A DNA stretch of 64,000 nucleotides from Shimia_B sp038525525 (GTDB taxonomy: Bacteria > Pseudomonadota > Alphaproteobacteria > Rhodobacterales > Rhodobacteraceae): contig JBCBHO010000001.1 in NCBI GenBank assembly GCA_038525525.1, positions 868,001 through 932,000 of the forward strand. The letters run 5' to 3'. Below, piece by piece: positions 40,574 to 49,764 of the stretch. A program made the position numbers and the translations under genes. How positions within the stretch are numbered: the first letter of the stretch is position 1; each line of letters starts with the position of its first letter. The notes under the pieces were generated by a model, which worked only from the letters and a program-made list of their open reading frames with translations, searched no databases and was not told the DNA's origin.

Positions 40574-41500
40574 GTGAGCCTCGTCTCCCCACAGATGCGC
40601 GATGCGCTCGAGGCTTGGCTCGCGCGGGAAAAATCACTGAAAGGCGCATCCGCGAATACGATCGAGGCCTATGGCCGCGATGTCCGTGGCTTCCTCGCCT
40701 TCATGGCCAATCATCATGGTGGGTCGGAAGGTGTGTCGGCGCTGAGCCAACTCGGCATCTCTGACATGCGCGCCTGGATGAGCTCCGAGAGGCGGCGGGG
40801 CGTCGGCGCGCGGTCCCTCGCGCGTGCGCTTTCGGCGGTGAAATCATTCTACAGGTGGCTTGCGGAGAGGGAAGGTTTCGAGCCGACAGCCGTCCTCAGC
40901 GTGCGCTCTCCCAAGTTTCAACGAAAACTGCCCCGTCCCCTCGCTCAGGATGCCGCGAAGGACGTGCTTTCTGCGGTAGCGCGCACGGCGCGGGAGCCGT
41001 GGATCGCGGCACGGGATGTCGCCGTTGTGACGCTGCTCTATGCGTGCGGCCTCCGCATCTCGGAAGCGCTTTCGCTCAAGGGAGACGCGCACCCGCTGCC
41101 CGACACTCTCCGGATCACGGGTAAGGGAGGGAAAGAGCGAATTGTCCCCGTTCTGCCCGTCGCGCGTGCCGCGGTGGCGCAATACGTCGCCACCTGCCCG
41201 TTCGAATTGCGCGCGGCGGAGCCGCTTTTTCGCGGCGTCCGGGGCGGCGCCCTTGGCCCTCGTTCGATCCAGAAGACGATGGAAGAGGTTCGCTTGCATC
41301 TCGGCCTTCCCGCTACTGCCACGCCGCACGCACTTCGCCATTCCTTCGCGACGCACCTCCTTTCAGCCGGAGGCGATCTGCGCACCATTCAAGAGCTCCT
41401 CGGGCATGCCTCGCTTTCGACGACACAGGCCTACACAGCCGTCGATACGGCAAGGCTCATGGAGGTCTACGCGGCCGCCCATCCTCGGTCTTCCGGGTAG
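40574..41500 (+). CDS. xerC: Tyrosine recombinase XerC
   Basis: From a GTG start at 40574 the protein has 308 residues; the ATG at 40595 is an alternative, and the long in-frame extension to 40178 runs through the DUF484 gene. The N-terminal SAM-like domain (LEAWLAREKSLKGASANTIEAYGRDVRGFLAFM) precedes the catalytic domain with the Arg in GLRISEALSL (~160), Lys in TGKGGKERIVPV (~182), HALRHSFATHLL (His-x2-Arg, ~252-255), LLGHASLSTTQAY (His ~278 and the nucleophile Tyr ~287). XerC with XerD resolves chromosome dimers at dif. Confidence 0.94.
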   Translation: MSLVSPQMRDALEAWLAREKSLKGASANTIEAYGRDVRGFLAFMANHHGGSEGVSALSQLGISDMRAWMSSERRRGVGARSLARALSAVKSFYRWLAEREGFEPTAVLSVRSPKFQRKLPRPLAQDAAKDVLSAVARTAREPWIAARDVAVVTLLYACGLRISEALSLKGDAHPLPDTLRITGKGGKERIVPVLPVARAAVAQYVATCPFELRAAEPLFRGVRGGALGPRSIQKTMEEVRLHLGLPATATPHALRHSFATHLLSAGGDLRTIQELLGHASLSTTQAYTAVDTARLMEVYAAAHPRSSG

Positions 41501-41537
41501 GGTTGCGGGCCACGCGGCCTTGGTTCATGACAGTTTC

Positions 41538-42227
41538 ATGACAGCCGCAGCCAAGGCGCTCAGCGTCCATCTTTTCACCGCATCAGGCGCCGTTTTCGCC
41601 ATGCTCGCCATGCTCGAGGCGACTGCGGGAAAGTGGGACATGATGTTTCTCTGGCTCGTCGTGGCCTTCATTGTCGACGGCATCGACGGGCCACTTGCCC
41701 GCAAATACAACGTGAAGGCGCACGCCAAACAGTTCGACGGGGTCCTGCTCGATCTCATTATCGACTACCTGACTTACGTCTTCATTCCCGCCTATGCGCT
41801 GTACACGTCGGGCCTCATGTCAGGATGGACGGGCTGGGCGGTGCTCATCGTGATCACCTTCACCTCCGCGCTCTATTTCTGCGACACGAGGATGAAAACG
41901 AAGGACAATTCGTTCTCCGGCTTCCCCGGATGCTGGAACATGGCAATCCTCGTGATCTTCGCAGTCGAGCCAAATCACTGGGTCACATTGGCGATCACGG
42001 TCACGCTTGCCGCGGCGATGTTTGTCCCCGTGAAGTTCGTCCATCCCGTGCGCACGAAGCGGTGGCGCGGAGTGACCTTGCCCATGGCCTTCGCATGGAC
42101 AGGCTTTGCCGCGTGGGCGGCCTGGGGCAATTTCGACGTGGCGGTGCTCGCAGAGCTGGGCCTCTTGGTCACGACCGCATACCTGCTTCTCGCAGGCGCC
42201 GCACAGCAACTCACCGAGACAGCCTGA
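41538..42227 (+). CDS. pcs: Phosphatidylcholine synthase
   Basis: The 229-residue membrane protein has about eight hydrophobic segments. Near the start is the CDP-alcohol phosphotransferase motif, DGIDGPLARKYNVKAHAKQFDG (residues ~51-72, D-G-x2-A-R-x8-G-x3-D region), continued by LLDLIIDYLTYVFIPAYAL, typical of Pcs. Pcs condenses choline directly with CDP-diacylglycerol to make phosphatidylcholine in the inner membrane, a route found mainly in Alphaproteobacteria. The choline-oxidation genes betB-betA also occur in the window. The ATG at 41538 is used; there is no earlier start in frame after the xerC stop that fits. Confidence 0.9.
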   Translation: MTAAAKALSVHLFTASGAVFAMLAMLEATAGKWDMMFLWLVVAFIVDGIDGPLARKYNVKAHAKQFDGVLLDLIIDYLTYVFIPAYALYTSGLMSGWTGWAVLIVITFTSALYFCDTRMKTKDNSFSGFPGCWNMAILVIFAVEPNHWVTLAITVTLAAAMFVPVKFVHPVRTKRWRGVTLPMAFAWTGFAAWAAWGNFDVAVLAELGLLVTTAYLLLAGAAQQLTETA

Positions 42228-42435
42228 TCGGTCCTTTCGCAGCGACCGGGTCCACGCTCTCGCCCTTCTGGGTCGCCACGAGCCCTTCGTCTTTCGCGAG
42301 GAAACGCACGCGCGGCATCAGAGGCCGCCAATCATCGCTGACCGCCCGAGCGACCTCGGACGGGCAAAATGATCTGGGCGACCGCGACGCCGCCATCTTG
42401 CGCAAAGCCGCGCGGATGGCCGCGTCGGACGCCAT
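42211..42435 (-). CDS. DUF3253 family protein
   Basis: This 74-residue protein matches DUF3253: IRAALRKMAASRSPRSFCPSEVARAVSDDWRPLMPRVRFLAKDEGLVATQKGESVDPVAAKGPIRLSR is summarised by its key motifs CPSEVARAVSDDWRPLMP and DPVAAKGPIRLSR. The family is predicted to be a winged-helix fold of unknown function. It begins two bases after the ileS stop on the same strand, and its end overlaps pcs by 17 bases tail-to-tail. It is probably cotranscribed with ileS. Confidence 0.85.
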   Translation of the reverse strand: MASDAAIRAALRKMAASRSPRSFCPSEVARAVSDDWRPLMPRVRFLAKDEGLVATQKGESVDPVAAKGPIRLSR

Positions 42436-42437
42436 GT

Positions 42438-45400
42438 TCAGGCGACGTGGCCCATCTCGGCCAGCGCTTCCGAGCAGCGCTTGCACACGTCCTCGGGCTC
42501 GTACTGCCCCACCTCCGGCGTGATGCGCCAGGAGCGTTGGCATTTTCCGCCCTCGGCCTTCTTGAAGACCACGGCAACGCCCGGCACCTCGGCCATCGTG
42601 AAGGCCCCCTGGGGTGCTTCTTCCGCGCGGATCTCGATATCGGACGTGATGCACACATCTGCGAATTCGACACCGCGCAGGGTATCTGCCGTGGCTTCAT
42701 CGACATAGACCGCCGGGGCAGCTTCAAGGCTTGAGCCGATGGTCTTCTCCCTCCGCTCCACCTCGAGCGCGCCTGTCACCACACGACGCGCGCGGCGGAT
42801 CGTGGCCCACTTCTCTGCCAGCGCGTCATCGCGCCAGTCAGCCGGCGTCTCGGGGATGTCCTCCAGATGGATCGAACCCTGGCCGCCGGACCGCTCGAGC
42901 CAGACCTCCTCCATGGTGAAGACAAGCACGGGTGCAAGCCACGTGTTGAGCCGCGCCAAGATCAGATCGAGCACATGACGCGCCGCTGCCCGACGCGGCG
43001 TGGCGCCGTCGCAGTAAAGCGCGTCCTTGCGGACATCGAAGTAGAACGCCGATAGCTCCACCGTGGCGAATGTGAAGATCGATTGAAAAACCCGCTGGAA
43101 GTCGAAGGCGGCATAGCCCGCGCGGACTTGTTCATCGAGTTCTGACAGGCGGTGCAGCACCCAGCGCTCCAGTTCGGGCATCTCGGCGACCGGTACCGAT
43201 GGCACGCCCTCCACCCTGTTCCCCAGCAAATACCGGAAGGTATTGCGCAGGCGGCGGTAGCTATCAGCCACGCCCTTCAGGATCTCCGGTCCGATCCTCT
43301 GGTCGGCGGTGTAATCCGTTTGCGCCACCCAAAGGCGCAGGATATCCGCGCCGTACTGCCTGATCACTTCTTCGGGCACGATCGTGTTACCGATGGATTT
43401 CGACATCTTCAGGCCCTTTTCATCGAGCGTGAAGCCGTGCGTGACCACGTTGCGATAGGGCGCGCGGCCTTGCGTACCCACCGATTGGAGCAGCGAGGAA
43501 TGGAACCAGCCGCGGTGCTGGTCCGTGCCCTCCATGTAGACATCGGCGATGCCGTCCTCGGTGCCGTCTTCGCGGTCGCGGAGCGTGAAGGCGTGGGTGG
43601 AGCCGCTGTCGAACCACACGTCGAGGATGTCCATCACCTGGTCGTAGGCGTCCGGATCCACGATCCCTGCGAGGAAGCGCTCTTTCGCCCCGTCCTCGTA
43701 CCAGGCATCTGCTCCCTCCGCCTCAAAGGCCGCCACGATGCGAGCGTTGACCTCCTCATTGCGGAGCAGGAAGTCCGGATCCGTCGGCAGCGCGCCTTTC
43801 TTCGTGAAGCAGGTGAGCGGCACGCCCCAGGCCCGCTGGCGCGAGAGCACCCAATCGGGACGCTGCTCCATCATGGAATGGAGGCGGTTCCGTCCGCTGG
43901 CAGGCGTCCACTTCACGTTGTCGATTTCGGTGAGCGCGCGTTCCCGGATGGTGGTGCCGTGCTGGTCCAGCCCGTCGCCCACGGGCTTGTCGATGGCCGC
44001 AAACCATTGCGGCGTGTTGCGGTAGATGACCGGCGCCTTCGAGCGCCAGGAATGCGGATAGGAATGGTGGATCTTGCCGCGCGCGAGAAGCCCGCCGACC
44101 TCGGCCAGCTTGTCGATGACGGCCTTGTTCGCGTCGCCTTCCTTGCCCTTGCGGGAGAGGATGTAGGTGCCGCCGAAGAACGGCAGGTCTTCCCGGAAGG
44201 AGCCGTCATCCATGACGTTGTAGGTGATGACCTCCTGGAGCATCCCCGCGTCGCGGTAGAGCTCGTATTCCTCCATCCCGTGGGACGGCGCGCAGTGGAC
44301 GAAGCCCGTGCCTTCGGTATCGGTCACGAAGGGGGCAGGCCGGAAATCCCGTGGCTCGTCCCAATAGGCCTCGCCGCCCGGCGTACCCGCGAGCGGGTGA
44401 TAAAGCGATACGCCTTCGAGCTCGCGCTGTGCCACGTCCCGGATCCGCCGCCATTGGCCCGCCTCCAGCCGTGCCTTGGCAAACACATCCTCAGCGAGCT
44501 TGTCGGCCACGAGATACCGCTCGCCGGCCTTGGCCCAACATTCCTCGGGTGTGTCATGCACTTCGTAGAGCCCGTAAGAGATGTCGGGCCCGTAGACCAC
44601 GCCCCGGTTCGAGGGGATCGTCCAGGGCGTCGTTGTCCAGATCACCACATAGGCATTTGCGAGCTCGTGAGCCGAAAGCTCGGCCTCGGTGAGGGCGCCG
44701 AGATCGGGAGTGAAGGCCCCGGGTCGTTGCCCGGGGCGTGGCGTGCTTGCCGTCGGTGTCTCGTCCTCCCCGTCCCGGCCCTGCGCCGGGACCTCTACCT
44801 TCGGGCCCACGCGGAACTTCACCCAGATCGTGAAGCTGTCCTTGTCGTGGTATTCAACCTCGGCCTCAGCCAGCGCCGTCTGCTCCATGGGCGACCACAT
44901 GACGGGCTTCGAGCCTTGGTAGAGCGTGCCGTTCATGAGGAACTTCATGAATTCTTCCGCGATCACGCGCTCGGCATGGAAATCCATGGTGAGGTAGGGC
45001 TTTGCCCAGTTGCCGGTCACGCCCAGGCGCTGGAACTCCTCGGTCTGCACGCCCACCCAGTGCTCTGCGAACTTCCGGCATTCAGCTCGGAACTCGTTGA
45101 TCGGCACCGCATCTTTGTTGCGGCCCTTCTTGCGGTACTCTTCTTCGATCTTCCACTCGATGGGCAGGCCATGGCAGTCCCAGCCGGGGATGTAGCGCGC
45201 GTCCCGACCCATCATCTGGTGAGAACGAACGATCATGTCCTTGATCGTCTTGTTGAGCGCGTGACCGATATGGAGATGCCCGTTGGCGTAAGGAGGGCCG
45301 TCGTGCAGCGTGAAAGGCTGACGTCCGGACTTCTCGCGGAGCTTCCCGTAGACGTCGAGATCGGCCCAGCGCGCGAGCCAGTCGGGCTCCCGCTTGGGCA

Positions 45401-45461
45401 GCCCGGCGCGCATCGGGAAGTCGGTTTCAGGCAGGTTCAAGGTGTCTTTGTAATCAGACAT
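42438..45461 (-). CDS. ileS: Isoleucine--tRNA ligase
   Basis: From the ATG at 45459-45461 (MSDYKDTLNLPETDFPMRAGLP) the protein has 1007 residues. It carries the HIGH motif PYANGHLHIGHALNK, GWDCHGLPIEWKIEE, the editing domain WTTTPWTIPSNRGV, KMSKS as KGLKMSKSIGNTI (near residue 685), and a C-terminal domain with WRITPEVG and CKRC zinc ligands. It charges tRNA-Ile and clears Val-AMP and Val-tRNA. Unusually, residues ~218-260 form a low-complexity insertion (PAQGRDGEDETPTASTP then RPGQRPGAF) just before the editing domain, encoded by REP-like palindromes. Confidence 0.96.
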   Translation of the reverse strand: MSDYKDTLNLPETDFPMRAGLPKREPDWLARWADLDVYGKLREKSGRQPFTLHDGPPYANGHLHIGHALNKTIKDMIVRSHQMMGRDARYIPGWDCHGLPIEWKIEEEYRKKGRNKDAVPINEFRAECRKFAEHWVGVQTEEFQRLGVTGNWAKPYLTMDFHAERVIAEEFMKFLMNGTLYQGSKPVMWSPMEQTALAEAEVEYHDKDSFTIWVKFRVGPKVEVPAQGRDGEDETPTASTPRPGQRPGAFTPDLGALTEAELSAHELANAYVVIWTTTPWTIPSNRGVVYGPDISYGLYEVHDTPEECWAKAGERYLVADKLAEDVFAKARLEAGQWRRIRDVAQRELEGVSLYHPLAGTPGGEAYWDEPRDFRPAPFVTDTEGTGFVHCAPSHGMEEYELYRDAGMLQEVITYNVMDDGSFREDLPFFGGTYILSRKGKEGDANKAVIDKLAEVGGLLARGKIHHSYPHSWRSKAPVIYRNTPQWFAAIDKPVGDGLDQHGTTIRERALTEIDNVKWTPASGRNRLHSMMEQRPDWVLSRQRAWGVPLTCFTKKGALPTDPDFLLRNEEVNARIVAAFEAEGADAWYEDGAKERFLAGIVDPDAYDQVMDILDVWFDSGSTHAFTLRDREDGTEDGIADVYMEGTDQHRGWFHSSLLQSVGTQGRAPYRNVVTHGFTLDEKGLKMSKSIGNTIVPEEVIRQYGADILRLWVAQTDYTADQRIGPEILKGVADSYRRLRNTFRYLLGNRVEGVPSVPVAEMPELERWVLHRLSELDEQVRAGYAAFDFQRVFQSIFTFATVELSAFYFDVRKDALYCDGATPRRAAARHVLDLILARLNTWLAPVLVFTMEEVWLERSGGQGSIHLEDIPETPADWRDDALAEKWATIRRARRVVTGALEVERREKTIGSSLEAAPAVYVDEATADTLRGVEFADVCITSDIEIRAEEAPQGAFTMAEVPGVAVVFKKAEGGKCQRSWRITPEVGQYEPEDVCKRCSEALAEMGHVA
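44716..44792. repeat. Pair of REP-like palindromes inside ileS
   Basis: The first is GCCCCGGG/CCCGGGGC with loop TCGTTG (44716-44737), the second GTCCCGGC/GCCGGGAC with loop CCTGC (44772-44792). Each has a perfect 8-base-pair stem, and they are 34 bases apart. The core strings resemble the CCCGG/CCGGG repetitive extragenic palindromes common in alphaproteobacterial genomes. Here the unit is translated in frame within ileS as a proline-, glycine- and glutamine-rich loop. Confidence 0.7.
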
Positions 45462-45644
45462 GATTGGGCTCGCAGAATTTGGATGTTTGGCTCGGAATGG
45501 CGACGTGATCCCGGCGTCTGAAACCTCAGTCCGCCGGGCCCGTAATTCGCCGTATGTGAACCGTGCGAGCCATGTCGCACGGCTTATAGGCGGGCCTTTG
45601 GGGGGGAGCAAGAAAGTTGAAGGCGCGCCAAAGGCGACCGAAGG

Positions 45645-47264
45645 TCAGGGGTTGAGGTACTCCCAAACGCGGCTGATCACGACGGAGCCCTCTCCCACCG
45701 CGCTCGCCACACGTTTGACGGAGCCTGCACGGACATCCCCCACCGCGAAGATGCCGGGATGGGACGTGGCATAGGCAGAGTTCGTCCCGACATCGATGCC
45801 GGTCTTCACGAAGCCCTTGTCATCGAGCTCCACAAGGCCTGACAACCAAGCCGTATTGGGCGCAGCGCCCACCATGATGAAGGTGCCGCAGGTCTCGAGA
45901 CGACGCTCCTCACCGGTGGACTTGTCACGGACGGTGATGGCCTTGAGGTGCCCGCCCTCGCCGTGAACCTCCGTCATCTCGGTCTCGTAATAGATGGTGA
46001 TCCGCGCATCTGCCTCAAGGCGTGAAGACAGGTAATCCGACATGGACGCGGCGAGCGACTTGCCGCGCACGAGTACGTGGACATGGGAGGAAGAGCGCGA
46101 AAGATACATCGCCGCTTGTCCCGCCGAGTTGCCGCCCCCGATCACCACGGCATCGCTTCCCCGGCAGTATCGCGCCTCGACCTCGGTGGCCGCATAGTAA
46201 ATGCCAGCGCCTTCGAGTTCCTCGAGCCCCTTTATGGGAAGCCGGCGGTATTGCACGCCGGTGGCCACGACGAGAGCACGGGCACACACGACCATGCCGT
46301 CGCCCAAGGTCACATCGAACAGCTCGCCATGTTTCTCAACCTTGACCGCGCGCCGGGGCACCGCGAACCGCGTGCCGAATTTCATGGCCTGGACCTCGCC
46401 CCGCCAAACGAGATCCGCGCCGGAGATCCCCGTGGGAAAGCCCATGTAATTTTCTATCCGGCTCGACGTCCCTGCTTGACCGCCAATCGTCGAATCCTCC
46501 AGCACCAGCGCGCTCATGCCCTCGGAGCCCGCATAGACGCCGGCGGCCGTTCCCGCCGGGCCCGCCCCCACGATCAGCACGTCGCATTCCTCGTGATCGC
46601 GCAGCGGCAGGTCCATGCCAAAGAGCCGCGCCACCTTCTCCGGCGTCGGATCCTCGAGCGGGGTCTTCTTGCCGTAGATGACAGCCGGCTCCTTGGGCGA
46701 GATGGAGCACTGCTCCGTCAATTGCACCGCCTCGCCGGACCCGATCTCGACGCTTCGGTAAGGGATCTTGTTTCTATCCGCGAAGGCCGCAATCCGCCGG
46801 ATATCGCGGTCAATATCAGCACCGATGAGCATCAACGGAGCTTCTTGGCTTTCGATTTGCCGACGGCGACGCGCGGCGTAGACCGTGATGACGATATCGC
46901 TCATCTCCGGGATTTGGCTCATCAGCCTCAGCATCGCGTCCCGCGGGACATGAAGGATGCGGCTATCCTGCACACAGCGCGCGCCCATCATCATCTGCCC
47001 GCCGTTCAGGAATGTCACGTCGCCGAAGAATTGGGTCGGGCCGAGGGTCGCTCCGCCGCCGTATCGAAGCCCTGTCGCCGGATTTACAGCCTCCACCTCG
47101 CCTTCGATCACGTAGAGAAACTCTTCGATGGGATCGCCCGTCTTCAGGAGCACGTGGCCAGCGGGATGCGCGCGAACCTCACCCACCTCCATCATGCGCG
47201 CCACATGGGCCTCCTCGAGGGGCGTGCGCTGGTAGGTGCGCAAATCAACTGCAAGCGTTTCCAT
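45645..47264 (-). CDS. Cyclic-nucleotide-binding domain fused to thioredoxin-reductase-like flavoprotein (no CxxC)
   Basis: The 539-residue protein has three parts. Residues ~15-130 form a CRP-like cNMP-binding fold (AGHVLLKTGDPIEEFLYVIEGEVEAVNP). A thioredoxin-fold-like linker follows (~140-215). Residues ~225-539 resemble a low-molecular-weight thioredoxin reductase: FAD motif VLIVGAGPAGTAAGVYAGSEGM, ENYMGFPTGISGADL, NADPH motif AVVIGGGNSAGQAAMYLS, and FAVGDVRAGSVKRVASAVGEGS. The redox CxTC usual before the NADPH motif reads AATE, so it cannot reduce thioredoxin in the standard way. It starts four bases after the TIGR01620 gene, as part of the ycjX-ycjF unit. Confidence 0.88.
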   Translation of the reverse strand: METLAVDLRTYQRTPLEEAHVARMMEVGEVRAHPAGHVLLKTGDPIEEFLYVIEGEVEAVNPATGLRYGGGATLGPTQFFGDVTFLNGGQMMMGARCVQDSRILHVPRDAMLRLMSQIPEMSDIVITVYAARRRRQIESQEAPLMLIGADIDRDIRRIAAFADRNKIPYRSVEIGSGEAVQLTEQCSISPKEPAVIYGKKTPLEDPTPEKVARLFGMDLPLRDHEECDVLIVGAGPAGTAAGVYAGSEGMSALVLEDSTIGGQAGTSSRIENYMGFPTGISGADLVWRGEVQAMKFGTRFAVPRRAVKVEKHGELFDVTLGDGMVVCARALVVATGVQYRRLPIKGLEELEGAGIYYAATEVEARYCRGSDAVVIGGGNSAGQAAMYLSRSSSHVHVLVRGKSLAASMSDYLSSRLEADARITIYYETEMTEVHGEGGHLKAITVRDKSTGEERRLETCGTFIMVGAAPNTAWLSGLVELDDKGFVKTGIDVGTNSAYATSHPGIFAVGDVRAGSVKRVASAVGEGSVVISRVWEYLNP

Positions 47265-47268
47265 TGCG

Positions 47269-48267
47269 TTACTCCTTGGGTTCGAAAAGTCCGGTGACAG
47301 AGCGGCGCACCGTCGTGGTCACGGAAGGGCGCGGCTGCGCCGTGAAGGACAAGGGGCGGCAGACCTCCATGGCGGCGACACCCACGCGCGCGGTGAGCGC
47401 GGCATTCACAAGCCCCTCTCCAAATCGACGCGAGAGCTTGCCGAGGATCGATCCTCCAGCGACGGAGCCGAGCAGATCATCGCCCACGGCGAGTGCACCG
47501 GTGGCCACCAGATGCGAAAGGACCGCCCGTGTCAGGCGCCACGCGCCCAATGTGCCGGAGCGACCGCCGTAGATCTCCGCCACGCGCCGTATCATCCGGA
47601 GATTGGCGGTGAGCGCGGCCACGACATCCGCGAGGGCCAGCGGCACGAGTGCCGTGACCGTTGCGACTTGCCGAGCGGCGGTCTCGACCTCCTTCAATGC
47701 GGCAGCATCAAGCGGGCTCAGGAGCTCTCGTTCTGCAAGTGCCAAAAGACTGTCGGCGTCGAGCATTTCCGCTTCGCGCTCCAGCATCCGTGCGATCGCC
47801 AGCTTTGCCTCCGGCCGTTGGCCGTAGAGGCGCGTGAGACCTTTGATGACGGCCCGCGCTCCCTTGAGATCGTTGGCGGCCAGGGCTGCATTGGCCGCGA
47901 CCGAGAGCTTGTCGATGCGGCTGAGGCGCGAAAAAGCTGCGAGTTCGCGAAGCGCCACCCCGAGGGCCACGAGGACGAATGCTCCCACCAGTACGGAGGC
48001 CGCCAAGCCGAGAACCGGATTGCTCTCGAGAAGGGACGAGAGTGCATTCCAGGCCGAGAGGGACAAAAAGAAGCCGATGACCGCCAGAAGCAGCCCCCAG
48101 AACCAACGCACAAGCGGCGAACGGGGCCGCGCCGCGAGGCTGGCCACGCTTTGCATGGCCGCACCCCGAGGTGGGGCGTCCTCGATTGAAGGCGCGTCTG
48201 CGGGCGTCACCTGTTCGGCGGTCTCATCCAGTTCGACAAGAACGGGACCCTTCGTCTTCTCCGTCAT
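47269..48267 (-). CDS. ycjF: TIGR01620 / YcjF family membrane protein (DUF697)
   Basis: The 332-residue protein has two membrane helices near its middle (SPLVRWFWGLLLAVIGFFLSLSAW, ~50-73, and LGLAASVLVGAFVLVALGVAL, ~84-105). The C-terminal half contains the DUF697 domain (LVPLALADVVAALTANLRMIRRVAEIYGGRSG). In enterobacteria, ycjX and ycjF form a phage-shock and heat-shock-linked pair of unknown mechanism. It overlaps ycjX by four bases. RpoH regulation is plausible but no promoter was read. Confidence 0.9.
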   Translation of the reverse strand: MTEKTKGPVLVELDETAEQVTPADAPSIEDAPPRGAAMQSVASLAARPRSPLVRWFWGLLLAVIGFFLSLSAWNALSSLLESNPVLGLAASVLVGAFVLVALGVALRELAAFSRLSRIDKLSVAANAALAANDLKGARAVIKGLTRLYGQRPEAKLAIARMLEREAEMLDADSLLALAERELLSPLDAAALKEVETAARQVATVTALVPLALADVVAALTANLRMIRRVAEIYGGRSGTLGAWRLTRAVLSHLVATGALAVGDDLLGSVAGGSILGKLSRRFGEGLVNAALTARVGVAAMEVCRPLSFTAQPRPSVTTTVRRSVTGLFEPKE

Positions 48268-49658
48268 CTCAGCCGATCCTCGAGCAAGAACTCCGCGGCC
48301 TTGTCGAGCCTGATATGAGGCGGGCCATCGCCCGGCGCGATCGTCTGCTTGGGTGGGACGAAACGGGTGACCTCGACATTCCCGAACGGCCAGGTTTCCG
48401 CAGCTTCCCGTGCCGGGTTCATGATGCGCGCCGGGTCACTCGGCAAGTCGCCCGGGTAGAACGCCGCTCGTTTGCCCGCCTCTGTCAGGCCCGCAACCGC
48501 CGCGAGCGTCTCGCTCCCGTGGGTGACCTCGGTCTCGGTCGTCGTGCGCAGAGCCGCAATTGAGAGCGCCTTGGTCAGAGCGCCATTGAAGAGCGCACGA
48601 TCGCTGGCCTCCCGTGTCAGGGCCTCCATGATGGCGGTCAGGCGCCCGTGCTGTTCGTGATGGAGGTGATCGGCCTTCGTCGCCGCAAAGAGGATGCGAT
48701 CCACGCGCTTTCCCAAGAGCAGCGATGTGAGCCATGCGTTGCGGCCGGGCCGGAACGCCCCAAGGATATCTGCCATGGTCTGCCGCAGCGCTTCCACGGC
48801 TTTAGGCCCGTCATGGATGGCCCCGAGCACGTCAACGAGGACGACCTGCCGGTCGAGGCGCGCAAAGTGCTCGCGGAAGAAGGGCTTCACGACCTTGGTC
48901 TTATAGGCCTCGAAACGCCGCTCCATCTCCCGCGCAAGGCTGCCGCGGGCGGCTGAGCCCGCCAGCGGCCCGAAGGTCAGCACCGGTGATCCCTCAAGCT
49001 CACCCGGCAGAAGAAAACGCCCCGGTGTGCAATCCGAGAAACCGGCAGCGCGCGCCGCGTGCAAATAGGCCGTAAAGGCGTCTGCGAGGGTTTTGGCGTG
49101 CGCCTCAGCAAAGGGCATGTCCGCGGCAAGACCTTCGGTGGCATCCACGAAAGCTTGCGCGGCTTTTCGCGTCTTCATCCGCGCGAGGACGTCGTTGGAC
49201 CAATCGGAATAGGTCTTCTCCAAGAGCCCGAGGTCCAAAAGCCACTCGCCGGGATAGTCGATGATATCCAAATGCACGGTCTTCGGCCCAGACAACGCTC
49301 CGATCATGCCTTGCGGCTGAATGCGCAGAGAAAGCCGGAGCTCGCTCACCGCACGCGTGCTTTCTGGCCAGCGGGGCGCGGTGCCTGTCATGGCGGCGAG
49401 ATGGGTCTCATACTCGAAGCGCGGGATCGTGTCGTCCGGCTGGGGCTGGAGATAGGCGTGCTGGATGGAGCCTGAAGACGCAGCCGACAGCCCGGGCATG
49501 CGACCGCGATCCAGAAGGTTTGCGACAAGGGCCGTGATGAACACGGTCTTGCCTGCCCGGCTCAGCCCGGTCACGCCGAGCCGGATCGTGGCATCTCCGA
49601 ACAGACCAGTCACCGGCGCGGTCACCGTCTCGAGCGCGCGACCGACGCCATCTGCCAT
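48264..49658 (-). CDS. ycjX: YcjX family GTPase-like protein
   Basis: From the ATG at 49656-49658 the protein has 464 residues; a 36-codon upstream extension crosses the truA promoter and looks unlike the family. It has the P-loop GLSRAGKTVFITAL near residue 26, LDIIDYPGEWLLDLGL (switch region), VVLVDVLGAIHDGPKAVEALR, and FAATKADHLHHEQH (specificity loop TKAD). YcjX is a P-loop NTPase of the heat-shock/phage-shock regulon. It overlaps ycjF (ATGA) and is divergent from truA (106-base gap). Confidence 0.93.
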   Translation of the reverse strand: MADGVGRALETVTAPVTGLFGDATIRLGVTGLSRAGKTVFITALVANLLDRGRMPGLSAASSGSIQHAYLQPQPDDTIPRFEYETHLAAMTGTAPRWPESTRAVSELRLSLRIQPQGMIGALSGPKTVHLDIIDYPGEWLLDLGLLEKTYSDWSNDVLARMKTRKAAQAFVDATEGLAADMPFAEAHAKTLADAFTAYLHAARAAGFSDCTPGRFLLPGELEGSPVLTFGPLAGSAARGSLAREMERRFEAYKTKVVKPFFREHFARLDRQVVLVDVLGAIHDGPKAVEALRQTMADILGAFRPGRNAWLTSLLLGKRVDRILFAATKADHLHHEQHGRLTAIMEALTREASDRALFNGALTKALSIAALRTTTETEVTHGSETLAAVAGLTEAGKRAAFYPGDLPSDPARIMNPAREAAETWPFGNVEVTRFVPPKQTIAPGDGPPHIRLDKAAEFLLEDRLR

Positions 49659-49764
49659 TGCTTGAAGTACCACTCGCGCCCCCGGCTTACGAGGCCAAGA
49701 TAGGCATGGCCGCCCGCAATGCCCAGAGCTTGCGCCATTTGCCGGGTGGCGGTAGGGCCGCGCC

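Noticed and set aside
43152..45521. A 789-codon open frame on the plus strand
   Set aside because: It lies opposite ileS, which has every expected catalytic motif. The plus-strand product is rich in His, Arg and Val without domain features, as expected for an antisense frame in GC-rich DNA.
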